DNA from: Fragilaria crotonensis
Taxonomy: Eukaryota; Bacillariophyta; Fragilariophyceae; Fragilariales; Fragilariaceae
DNA length: 29,756 nucleotides
Assembly: GCA_022925895.1 (NCBI GenBank)
Contig: JAKSYS010000729.1
Span: 1-29,756, forward strand
Reading direction: 5' to 3'
Position 1 is the stretch's first letter; every line of letters starts with the position of its first letter. Below the pieces are notes generated by a model, which saw only the letters and a program-made list of their open reading frames with translations, had not been told where the DNA came from and searched no databases. The translations under genes were made by a program, and so were the position numbers. Of this stretch, positions 1 to 9,416 are shown piece after piece.

Positions 1-832
1 AAATGGCTTTGAACCAATCTCTTGTGAAATTCAACGACCTCTACACAAAACCATCCAATTTTCATTATTTTGCATGAAGCTATTGTAAACTCTCCTTTAT
101 GAACAAATAGAGGTATGTTCTGCAGATAGAAAAGTAATATAATTGCTCAGTTCTCTCAAATCGCATACTGCAGATGAGACGTCAAAACATTGCCACGACC
201 ATTTTCACATGCTCGAGGATGCCCTCCCAATTTATCAAGCTACAGTTCTGGTATTTTCATATGTTGGACAGAATTCCATTGGCGTTTGTTTTACACACTG
301 TGTAATTACAACTCGTCCAAAACTCCTATACGAATTTTGATTGACGATTTACTCATCAGACTCTTGTGAAAAATATCAAGAACGGAATATAAATATTGAA
401 TATATATGTATACATATTTATACACGACTTTAGACAGTAAATGAAAAACAAAGTCTTGTATATCATCGATAGGCAATTCGGATCTTGCTCCAGTACTTTG
501 ATCATTCTTCATTGCTGTTGACAAGCAGATGAAGGATCAATGATACAAGAACTGCTCGTTAAACATTTATGTTTCTACGGAGATAAAGTAATTTGAAACT
601 CTTGTGAAACTATTGGTTCCAAGCCATTTTTATGTGGTAGCGTTTGTGAAGCAACCTGTTTTACAACGAATTCAATGACTATTCCATCCAGTAACTTTGA
701 ATACGTACAGTAAAGTACTACAGTAAGGTAAGGCACTGTCATTTCAACATAAATTACTGTCGATTTATGTACTGTAGACCTGTAGTACATGTAATCCACG
801 TAACAGTGCAACAGTACCCCAGAGTGGTGATA
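1..832. other. AT-rich spacer, no supported gene
   Basis: No open frame here looks coding. An 18-bp imperfect inverted repeat (one mismatch) lies at 1-18 and 612-629. The last 150 bases before the retroelement are rich in GTAC/ACTGTA words, like those later in the window. The composition is far more AT-rich than the element that begins at 833, which fits host DNA next to an insertion. Confidence 0.6.
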
Positions 833-1006
833 CTGCCGAACGACGCATTCCCATGGAGCACGCCCCGGATTCTGGATTTTCGGATGTATAGCACTGGCGC
901 ACTGCTACGCGATGCCTACGGCACTGTTGTACCGGCCCATTCATACACACATCAATCATACATAGCATAGCTCAGTCCCACGTAACATACATAGCACCCA
1001 ACACAC
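833..1006 (+). repeat. Left 174-bp direct terminal repeat
   Basis: Matches 4926-5099 without indels and with about six substitutions. It ends some 50 bases before the first ATG of the element (1057). It may be an LTR-like or pLTR-like end, or the 3' tail of a truncated upstream copy in a tandem insertion. The sequence alone does not separate these. Confidence 0.9.
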
Positions 1007-1056
1007 CACAGCGATCGAGTCAAGTCAAGCCGACAAGAGAGCGTGAGTGTAGTGTC

Positions 1057-4000
1057 ATGAGTGTGAATGGTGCCGCGAGGGGCGACAGCCGAGGAACGGC
1101 GGCAAATGATGCCGCAACGGCGATGATCGACGGTGTCGGTCATCGTCGCCTCGTGTTGCCAACCGCGCGCCAGGAAATTCAAAACTCCTCGACGCGTAGC
1201 GCGCTCGTACCCTCCGGTACAACGCGCGAGCGTCCGTCCTCTGTCCGTCGACAGCTGGCGAGTGATGAGTCGTTACAAAACAACGACGATGGTTCCACTC
1301 GCGAACCACCGTTGCGTCGCCAGCGACAAGTCCTCCAGCGCTGCTGCGACTGCTCGAGATCATCGACCTGTGCCTGGCACGGCCGACAGCTCGCTCACAA
1401 GCTTGTCCCTGCCGAGTTGCGAACAAGCGCTGCACTTCGTGCAGCTGCTTCAACAACTGCCAGAACAAGCGAGCGCCGCTGCCGCCGACGACAGCGACCC
1501 TCCGATGCTTCTTCACCAGCCCGGCGCAACTGCGACCACAGAGCCCACCCCAGCAATCGAATCCGCCCCCAGCTGCCGTTCCGACCGCGACCGAGATCCC
1601 CAGCGCTCCCCGACATCCCGACAACCATCCGCATCGACGATCGACGTCGACGGTGACGTCGGCATGACCCCGGAGCCACTGGATCGGCCCCCTCCGACGC
1701 CCGACACGACAACGACGACCCCTCCCAGCCTGCCCCGACGGATACAGAGACGGCCGCCAACGCTGGCGAGGACCCGATTCCTGCTTGTCCCCGTGACAGT
1801 GGCAGCGGCCAATAGGGCCAACGCCACTGCACGGAAGATCAGAGGCGGCCCCGGACCGGCAGTAACGCCGGACGCGGGGCCGATCTGCCCGGCTACTTCG
1901 TAACCGCGGCGGATCGCCTACTGGATTCCGCCTATGGAGATCACGTCCACGACAACGCTGGGACGCATCTCCATGGCGACTTCTCCGATGACGCGCTCTG
2001 GCAGCGCCGATGGAGGAGGATGGCACAGATCGCCACCACGCTACCAGGCCCCGCTGGTAGAGTGGGGCGCTTCATGCCATCCTCACCTCCGAGTTCAGGG
2101 CGTACGCGAACGCCGCTGGAACTCGGAACGCCCCTGGTGTTCGTCGCAACAGTGTTGCAGACGACACAAGGGTTCGTCGCGCCAGGACATTCGTTTGCGC
2201 CTCGCGCAACGATGGACTTGTGGGACCAAGGCCACTTCAAGGCCTTGGTCGACGACGCTGAGGGGGGAGTCCTTTCTCGACAACCCTCCTCCCGCCCACC
2301 CGATGACGAAGCGCGCGCTCGCTCCTTCAACGCACGCGTCCTCTCCGGCAGACTTCGTTCAGCCGTGCGGACACTCACCGACCGCTCAGGTCGAGGCGTC
2401 CGCCAGCCAGACGACCTCTGCTCGAAGGCAGGCCGACCGGTCTGGCAGGTGCTTCAAGAGAAGCACCCTGCCCTCCGCGACCCGACATCGGTGGGCAACG
2501 CGGATGGGGCTTTCGAGCCCTACCCCGATCTCCCAGCCCCCGTCCCTGTGTGCGTCACACAGGACGACGTGGAGGCTATCTCCTCACGGCTCGCCGGCGC
2601 CGCCGGACCCGGCGGCACCGATGCCGTCGACCTCGCCAACTGGCTGCTCCGCTTCGGACGCGAGTCCGAGGCGCTCCGAGAGGAGATGGCGGCCTGGACC
2701 AACTGGCTCGCCAACACCTCGCCGCCTTGGGCGGCCTACCGCGCCGTGATGGCGAATCGCCTGGTTGCTCTCGACAAGCAACCGGCACTCGCCAGTCGGC
2801 ATCGGCGAGGTGTACCGTCGCCTGTGGGCCAAATGCCTGCTGAAGGCAATTGGCTCACAGGCAACCGCCGCATGCGGCAACTACAACCTGTGTGCCGGCC
2901 TCCAGGCCGGCATCGAAGCGCCGTACACGCCGTGCGTGACGTCTTCACCGACCCTCGTTGATTCCTGCACCGCCACCTGACTCGCAGGCCGACGATGACC
3001 CCTCACGCAAGCTCCCAGCCACCGATGGCTGAGCCGCCCCGTCCCCCTCGCCGACATGACGCTGGACGAGGCCTTCGCGGCCATCGCCGACGACGTGGGC
3101 ATCTCTTCGGCCGAGGCCAGCCGTTCTCCTGGTCGACGCGACCAACGGCTTCAACGAGCTCGGCCGCAAGGCCATGCTATGGACCGTGCGCATCGGTGGG
3201 CCAACGGTGCCCGGTTCAGTTTCAACTGCTACCGGCACTCGGCCCAACTCCTCCTGCGACGGCGCGGGACGATTGCGAGATCATCCTCTCGCGAGAGGGT
3301 CACGCAGGCGACCCCTCTCTCCATGGTGCTCTACGGCCTCGCGCTGACGCCGCTCGCCGAGACCATTCGAGCGCGAGTCCCCACGGTCGCCCAGCCATGG
3401 TACGCGGACGACGCGGCCATGGCAGGCTCTGTCGACGGCATCGCTGAGGCACAGCGCCTCCTTCTTGACCTGGGCCGCGCAGGGCTACTTCCCCGAGCCG
3501 GACAAGTCGATCCTCATCGTCCCGCTCGCGACCCGCCTGCCCTCGTGTCCCTCGCGGAATTCAACTTCCGACACGAGGAAGGGCACCGCTACCTGGGCGG
3601 CTTCGTGGGATCGGGCGCCGCCGAGGCATGGGTGGACCCCAAGTCCAGCAATGGATCGAGGGGTCTGCCTCGCGGCAGCGGCGAGGTACCCACAGACCGC
3701 CTACGCCGGCCTGTCGCAGTCACTCCAGGCGGAGTGGCAGTACCTCCAGCGCGTGACGCCCGACATCGCGCCAGCCTTCGCACCGCTGGAGGCTGCCATC
3801 GCGACTGTCTTCTTGCCGGCTCTCCTGACACACAGTCGAGGAGGTTGCCAAACTCCGCCCCTCCTTGCTCTCCCGACGCGACTGGGCGGCTTGGGCATCC
3901 CGGACCCGACGACCACAGGCGAGTTCTGCTTCGCGGCGTCGAAGGAGAGTACGACCCTCCTCCAGGGTCCCTGGTGACGGGCGACAGGCTCTGTGCCACG

Positions 4001-4891
4001 GGCACAGACGCAACGCTTCAGGGTCGCCTCGCAGCGAAGGCGAGCCGGTCTCGCGTCACGCGAGCCGCTTGCCGCGATCCTCGCGGCTCGCGACCGGAGA
4101 AGCGACGCATCATACGGTCGGCGGCGACCGGCGCCTGGCTCTCCACCCTGCCGAGCCTTCTCAACGGCTCCGACCTCTCGGCAGAGTTCCGCGACGGCGT
4201 CCGCCTTCGTTCGGCCTGACGCCACCATCTCTCCGCCCCGATGCGACGGATGCGGCGAACGCTTCACGACGGAGCACGCCATGTCCTGCGCAAGGCGGCT
4301 GATCCTCCACCGCCACAACGACCTCGTGGCGACGTGGGACAGCTCTGCGGACAAGCGCACACCCCCTCCACGGTCTCTGACGAACCCCTCATCCGAACGA
4401 GTCAGGACGTGCAGGCGGCGGGCGCCAACCGCACCGAGCCCGCCCCAGAACTCCGGGGCGACATCGCAGTCCACGGCTTCTGGACCCGCGGCACCACAGC
4501 GATTTTCGACGTCCGCGTCACCGACACGGACGCCCCATCGAATCGCAACACCACCCCGGAGAAAGTCCTCCAGCGTCACGAGAAGGAGAAGAAGGCGAAA
4601 TACGGCGCCCTCTGCACTGCGCGGCGTCGCACCTTCACTCCCCTCCTCGTCTTCTCAGTGGACGGAATGCAAGGCGTGGAGGCGACCGCCGCTTCGCGGC
4701 GGCTGGCCTCCAGCCTGGCTTCCAAATGGAAGCGATCGTACTCCGAAGTGTGTGGCTTCGTACGCTCGCGCCTCTCGATCGCCCTGGTTCGCTCCGCGAG
4801 CCGCTGCCTCCGCGCCGATCGCAACCCGATGCGCCGAACCCCCTTCCCGATATGGGACTGCGGAGCGGGCCTCGGCCTCTATCGCATGTAA
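1057..4891 (+). pseudogene. RT / zinc-knuckle / RLE polyprotein, multiply frameshifted
   Basis: This is the replicase-like protein of the retroelement. In order it shows: a basic, Pro/Ser/Thr-rich N-terminal part (about 1133-1900); a long conserved N-terminal region (about 1900-2960); RT blocks with LLRRRG, SREG and SMVLYGL-type motifs (about 3120-3350); the catalytic YADD box at 3401-3412; the RT thumb (about 3540-3980); a C-x2-C-x7-H-x3-C knuckle at 4242-4289; and an endonuclease-like segment with GDI (near 4460) and FDVRVTD (near 4508) followed by a Lys/Glu-rich helix. It ends at the stop at 4889-4891. Coding switches frame roughly ten times (for example near 2780, 3120, 3300, 3475, 3640, 3845 and 4300), with few in-frame stops between switches. 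The start at 1057 is the first ATG after the left repeat, but the better-looking coding begins in another frame near 1133. It is nonfunctional as read. Confidence 0.8.
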
Positions 4892-4925
4892 CTGATATGC
4901 CCCATCGCCCCTGCCTCCGCTCCCG

Positions 4926-5099
4926 CTGCTGAACGACGCATTCCCATGGAGAACGCCCCGGATTCTCGATTTTCGGATGTATAGCACTGGCGCACTGCTA
5001 CGCGATGCCTACGGCACTGCTGTACCAGCCCATTCATACACACATCAGTCATACATAGCATAGCTCAGTCCCACGTAACATACATAGCACCCAACACAC
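4926..5099 (+). repeat. Right 174-bp direct terminal repeat
   Basis: Second copy of 833-1006, beginning 35 bases after the stop codon of the element. It is followed by CA-rich sequence and then AT-rich host DNA. High identity between the two copies suggests a fairly recent insertion if they arose like LTRs. Confidence 0.9.
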
Positions 5100-5131
5100 A
5101 CACAAACCAAATTTAAAAAGGAGTAGGATAC

Positions 5132-7230
5132 ATTACGAGCAAAGCTAAACACAAGCGCTCCAGCGCGAGGATACACAACGTGAATTATCCTTTGGGAATT
5201 CGAGACTACTCCTCAAAAGACATTGTGAACAAGAGGTGCATTGACGGCACCGTCCTGACATTCCCTGAATTCATCTTCGCAGCAGCACACACAAAAATTA
5301 TTGAATAATGTTATGTTTAATAAATCTTCGAGTGATTCATGTCGTCCAAGATGCAGCTCCGTTCGGTGGTGAAGTGAGATTGCACCACAAGTATGAAACA
5401 CAGACTGCTTACCATCCTTACTCCCTCAATTTCATTGTCATAATCATGACATCTCGTGGCCTTTGCACAAGGCCGAAACGCACGGGCACCAGCTCATAGT
5501 CGGGAGGGAGTTCGAACGAAAAGTGCTTGACAAGTTGCGCAAATACCAAGACGGCTTCTGTCATGGCAAATTTCGTGCCGGCACAGGATCGAGCACCGCC
5601 TGAAAAGGCTAAAAAGGCTTTGCGATTGGCTGGGGCGATTCCATCCGTGTCGCCTCCAGCACTGGGTGATGTGACAGTGTCGTTCTCAAACCGCTCCTTC
5701 CAAACGCCGTCTTCATCTTGATACGCCCAACGATCAGGGCGAAATTCGGCAGGGCGCTCAAAGTGTTCTTCCATGCGGTGAATTGTCCAGATTGGGATCA
5801 TCGTAGAGGTGTCCGGAGGAAGAGTCAATCCTCCACTCAGCGCCCATGGTTTATCCAAAGTTCGCAAAGTACCAATGACTGGAGGGTACAAGCGCAGCGT
5901 TTCCAAAATGATACCCTTGCAGTATGGCAATGCATCTCGATTGGTCACATCCGCTTGAGCAACCTCTGCCAGGCACGTCTTCTCCACGTCTGGAAACGTC
6001 GCGATATGGTACAGTGCGTACGTCAGTAAGATGGAAGTCGTATCGTAGCTTGCAAAGAGCAAGAAGGACAGGAGCACATCCGAAGACGTACTCTCAGAAA
6101 GGTGGCTGCTGTCAATAATGCCCTTGCCCTCCTCCATACCCAGCAAAATTCCATTAAGCAAGTCTTTGGGGCGATTATCCTTCGGCATGGCCAATCGTTC
6201 TCGGACGAGGTCTCCCAGAAAACCTTGTAGAAGCTTTCGCTCTCGACCGTGACGAAGATTTTGAGTTGTTGGAATCCAATAAAAGAAGTCTGCCACAGAG
6301 GACGGTTTGAACATGCGCCTGCTCAACTCCTCCCCCAAATAATCAAATGCAACGGCGAGGGACGAAGGTTGGAGCTTGCTACAGCAGTCCAGGTCTCGAC
6401 TAAGGGCGGTTTGACCAAATACATCCATGGTTATCATCTTCATGAGGGCCCCAATATCTCTCTGGATTCCTTCGTTGCGGTTCCCACGTTCCTTGAGTGA
6501 CGCAATCAATACAGACATGACCTTGAGAATTTCAGGCTGTGCCTCATTGAGTGCAGCAGGAGTGAAGGCTCGTAAGATCGAACTGCGATGAAATTTCCAT
6601 TCCTTCCCACTGAGAAATCCAATGTTTTGGGGACCGAGAAATTTGTTAATGTGTACTTGCAACATAGAGACGGGTTTTCGGTAGTTGGATCCATTCAACA
6701 CGGTTCGCGCATCGTCGACGCTGGTGACAGTAATCATCTTACTTGACACTACCCAGAGTGCTGTTTGTCCATACTTGTTGCAATAGTCCCGAGTCAATCG
6801 CGGCTGGCCAATGCGAAAGTCTCCGCCAAGACTGGATATGTGACCGAGTAGCCAGTGCGCGTTGGGCGGTGTGGGAATTGTTTCAAATTGTTTCCTGTGT
6901 TTACGAACTTGGACGTAGTACGTCAGACCGAAATAGAGAGCACTGACAAGTCCCACAACGACAGTGACGAGCGATGGAGTCGACCATGACAGAGAAGAAG
7001 GGAACATCATGGACGGAGGGTAAGGAAGGCTGAACAATTCGCGTCGCGCGCGATCTCAATGCTACAATTTATGGTACAGAAGTGAATTTATGAATTAGTC
7101 GACAAGGATATGATCAATTTTGCTCGTTTACTGCAGTGATGTCCTACAGAACTTATTCTACAACTCTTACGAGCGCGAGTGTGCGAGGGCCGGGGGTTCC
7201 AGCCACCTGAAATGTCATAGCTGACACGAC
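5132..7230. repeat. Segmental duplication unit A (P450 gene plus flanks)
   Basis: The P450 gene at 5418-7037 and its flanks match 9417-11515. The shared 3' flank starts at TACGAGCAAAGCTA (5132 and 9420). The shared 5' flank runs to TACAACTCTNACGAG near 7160 and 11440 and fades soon after. The duplication therefore carried a promoter and a terminator region, not only the coding sequence. Boundaries are approximate. Confidence 0.75.
5418..7037 (-). CDS. Cytochrome P450 monooxygenase, copy 1
   Basis: A single-exon, 539-residue protein, a normal length for a microsomal P450. It has an N-terminal hydrophobic anchor (about residues 22-42) with a basic stretch and a PTPPN hinge after it. The oxygen-binding helix I reads ASYDTT (329-334), K-helix ETLR is at 379-382, the aromatic FRPDRW box at 432-437, and the heme loop FSGGARSCAG has the cysteine ligand at 485. 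It should be an ER-bound, heme-thiolate monooxygenase needing a P450 reductase. General resemblance is to the CYP4/CYP46-like fatty-acid and sterol group, but family and substrate cannot be fixed from sequence. Two tandem Met codons ten residues in are the start equivalent shared with copy 3 and may be the true start. Oddities are a one-residue insertion and Gly-to-Ser change in helix I relative to copy 3. Confidence 0.93.
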   Translation of the reverse strand: MFSLPYPPSMMFPSSLSWSTPSLVTVVVGLVSALYFGLTYYVQVRKHRKQFETIPTPPNAHWLLGHISSLGGDFRIGQPRLTRDYCNKYGQTALWVVSSKMITVTSVDDARTVLNGSNYRKPVSMLQVHINKFLGPQNIGFLSGKEWKFHRSSILRAFTPAALNEAQPEILKVMSVLIASLKERGNRNEGIQRDIGALMKMITMDVFGQTALSRDLDCCSKLQPSSLAVAFDYLGEELSRRMFKPSSVADFFYWIPTTQNLRHGRERKLLQGFLGDLVRERLAMPKDNRPKDLLNGILLGMEEGKGIIDSSHLSESTSSDVLLSFLLFASYDTTSILLTYALYHIATFPDVEKTCLAEVAQADVTNRDALPYCKGIILETLRLYPPVIGTLRTLDKPWALSGGLTLPPDTSTMIPIWTIHRMEEHFERPAEFRPDRWAYQDEDGVWKERFENDTVTSPSAGGDTDGIAPANRKAFLAFSGGARSCAGTKFAMTEAVLVFAQLVKHFSFELPPDYELVPVRFGLVQRPRDVMIMTMKLRE

Positions 7231-7955
7231 GACAGAATCGCTCTTGCAGATGCCCTCGAAGACACACATGTAAAAGGTTTGCTTGAGGGCACTTCAACCT
7301 TCAACCAGACACGAACGTGGAAATGACGACGAGCGAATTCTATAGTACTCACTGCGTTTAAAAGATTGGAATTTTTTGGTTAGAATGTGTTTCTTCGCGT
7401 TGACATAAACGCGGCACATTCCATACACCTGTGTAGTTTCTCCGAGAAAACGAAAAAAGTTCTTAGGGATTCCACTTAGCATGGCGCAAGTGCAATAGTG
7501 CGATACAAATTGAGAAATTATTGACGCGAGTGTCGAGTGGTCAACACATTTGCCGTTGGGCGCTTCGACACGCGAAATACATTTAAACAGGATCGCTCTT
7601 GTGTTGAACTTGCGAGCGAGGGTACTTGTAGCGGCTAGCGGCTAGCGGATAGCGACCGCCGACTCCCAACACAATCAGATTTCGGTAATAAGATTTGTGC
7701 ATGATGCATACCGCATACCATATCAAAATTGAATTCTTTGAATGCTACGTGCCACGTTTGCTCAACTGATCGCAATCAACATGGTGGTTGGTGACAATCT
7801 TGTCTCGGGGATAAAGAATCCCTAGCTAGTAATGACCGACCGTGCCTGCAAGTACTTCTAGGTCGTCGCCTGCTGGTACCAGTAGTGCGGTTGTGTTTGC
7901 CATTTGAGGATACCGACGAAGATGAACGACAAGACGGAGGCATGATGTATTTCAG
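7231..7955. other. Spacer between P450 copies
   Basis: It contains no convincing gene. A short tandem of an AGCGGCT-like word lies at about 7629-7654. The block probably includes the decayed 3' flank of the middle P450. Confidence 0.5.
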
Positions 7956-7959
7956 AGTC

Positions 7960-9277
7960 CGGTGGGAGTTCGAACAAACAAGTGCTCGACAAGTTGTGCC
8001 GATATCAAGACCGCAACGGTTATGGCAAACTTGCTACCAGGACAGGATCTGGGGCAATTTCAACTTTGTCGCCTCCACCAAAGACTCTGGCATGGTTATG
8101 CTCAAAACCTCTCCTACTATGAGCCTTGGCTCCTTAACGTGCCCAAGGCACCAATCAGAACTCGTAGGGACGTTCAAACTGTGTTGCTCCATTCGCGGAA
8201 CTGTACCGATGGGGATCGAGCAGAACGTGGTCGCTGGAAGGACGACCCTCTCCGTTAACCTTGGACTGTTTTCTAGGTTCGCTCATTGCGGATGACAGGA
8301 GGATACAATCGCAGCGTTTATGACACGACTGTAATGCACTAGTCCAACGAATCTGGGTTGGTAATAGCAGCTTGAGAAATCCATGTCTGGATACATCGAG
8401 ACATGGTTTCGTGTCCCGCGAAGAGCAAGGTGAGTGCCGTTGATAATTTTCATGCCCTCCTCCACACCTTTCAAAAGCCTGCTGAGCAACTCCTTTCGCG
8501 TTCGATGGTGACGAAGGTGATGCGTTGTTAGAACCCAGTAAAAGAAATATGCCGCAGAGGACGTATTGAACAAACGCCTGCACATCTCTTGACACCAGAA
8601 ATAAAATGCGACGGTAACTGGGAGTTATTTTAGCAGCCAATGGCCCGACTTCACACGAGCTCGTTGTCCCAATACATTCATGGTGATCATCTTCATCACC
8701 GCTCGGATGTCTATCTGGACAGGAAATCCTTCGTCAAGATTCTTGAACATGTTGAATGCTCCGCCGAGCCTCCGTGACTGCTCTTGAATTGAAAGCGCGC
8801 GATCCTATGATGGAATAAAATTCATACTTCCTCATTGTTGATGCATACTCATGATGCTATGGAGTCATAAATGATCCTTGTGCAGATGAAACAATCGACA
8901 TGATATGCGGTAACTTGAATTTTTTCAACACTTCCGAAACGTGTTCGAAATCAGTCACGGCGACGTACTTTATAGAAAGAACTTCCCAGTAACCTGCTTG
9001 TCCAAACCGATTGTAATGATGATCACGAAACAAGGGTTTGCGGGCTGATCCGAACGTCTACCCCGAAACGAGGAAGATGCCTTAGTTACCTGTCTGCTAG
9101 TGGAGGATTTGGGGGAGTTCGCGAAAGGACTCCGTCCCAGAACACTCGTCTTTGGCGAGTCCTTCCAAACCACAGAGCAATCATGAATACGACTACTGAA
9201 ATGACCAAGGATGATACTGACCACGAAGAAAGGAAGAGGACCATGATCGATAGACTTCGGGAAGATGTAGATTGCAA
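7960..9277 (-). pseudogene. Cytochrome P450 pseudogene, copy 2
   Basis: A decayed relative of its two neighbours in the same orientation. The N-terminal anchor survives at 9277-9086 with the TPPN hinge, then the frame breaks. A middle block at about 8585-8440 matches the RRLFNPSS and FYWIPT region of the good copies and the MEEG segment. Near the C-terminus, RSCPGSKFA (about 8020-8050) is the cysteine part of the heme loop, but the preceding FSGG part and adjoining residues are deleted. Many frameshifts, stops and deletions leave a span about 300 bases shorter than the intact genes. It is much more diverged than copies 1 and 3 are from each other, so it is either an older duplicate or has been free of selection longer. 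Confidence 0.85.
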
Positions 9278-9416
9278 CGCAGGTCTGTCGAAAATGAGGA
9301 GTGTACCTTTATTTCGAATTCTCGTGAACCGTCTACTGCTTGGTCAAGTCAAGTCACAGAACGGGGACTCTAAGACTCATGGTACTCCGAGCTCCGAATA
9401 CCACAGACTCCAGACT

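Larger units (their letters stand above)
833..5099 (+). mobile_element. Non-LTR-type retroelement with direct terminal repeats, frameshifted
   Basis: A GC-rich block of about 4.3 kb stands out from AT-rich flanks. It carries one degenerate plus-strand coding region with reverse transcriptase, a CCHC knuckle and a restriction-like endonuclease, the order seen in R2/CRE-like non-LTR retrotransposons. Both ends carry the same 174-bp sequence in direct orientation, at a constant offset of 4093 bases and with six mismatches by eye. No clear target-site duplication is visible outside the repeats. Ends were set by where the two repeats stop matching, so the true element could extend a few bases further. 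It lies just beyond the 3' flank of the first P450 gene. Confidence 0.75.

Noticed and set aside
1055-2026. 323-codon open frame on the minus strand of the retroelement
   Set aside because: Arg/Gly/Ser-rich low-complexity translation antisense to the element's coding region. GC-rich DNA opens such frames by chance, and no motif is present.
833-5099. Interpretation as a standard LTR retrotransposon
   Set aside because: No protease, integrase or RNase H order is seen. The RT is followed by a CCHC knuckle and a restriction-like endonuclease instead.
7885-8295. Plus-strand open frame of 136 codons
   Set aside because: It is antisense to the decayed P450 copy and shows no independent motif.
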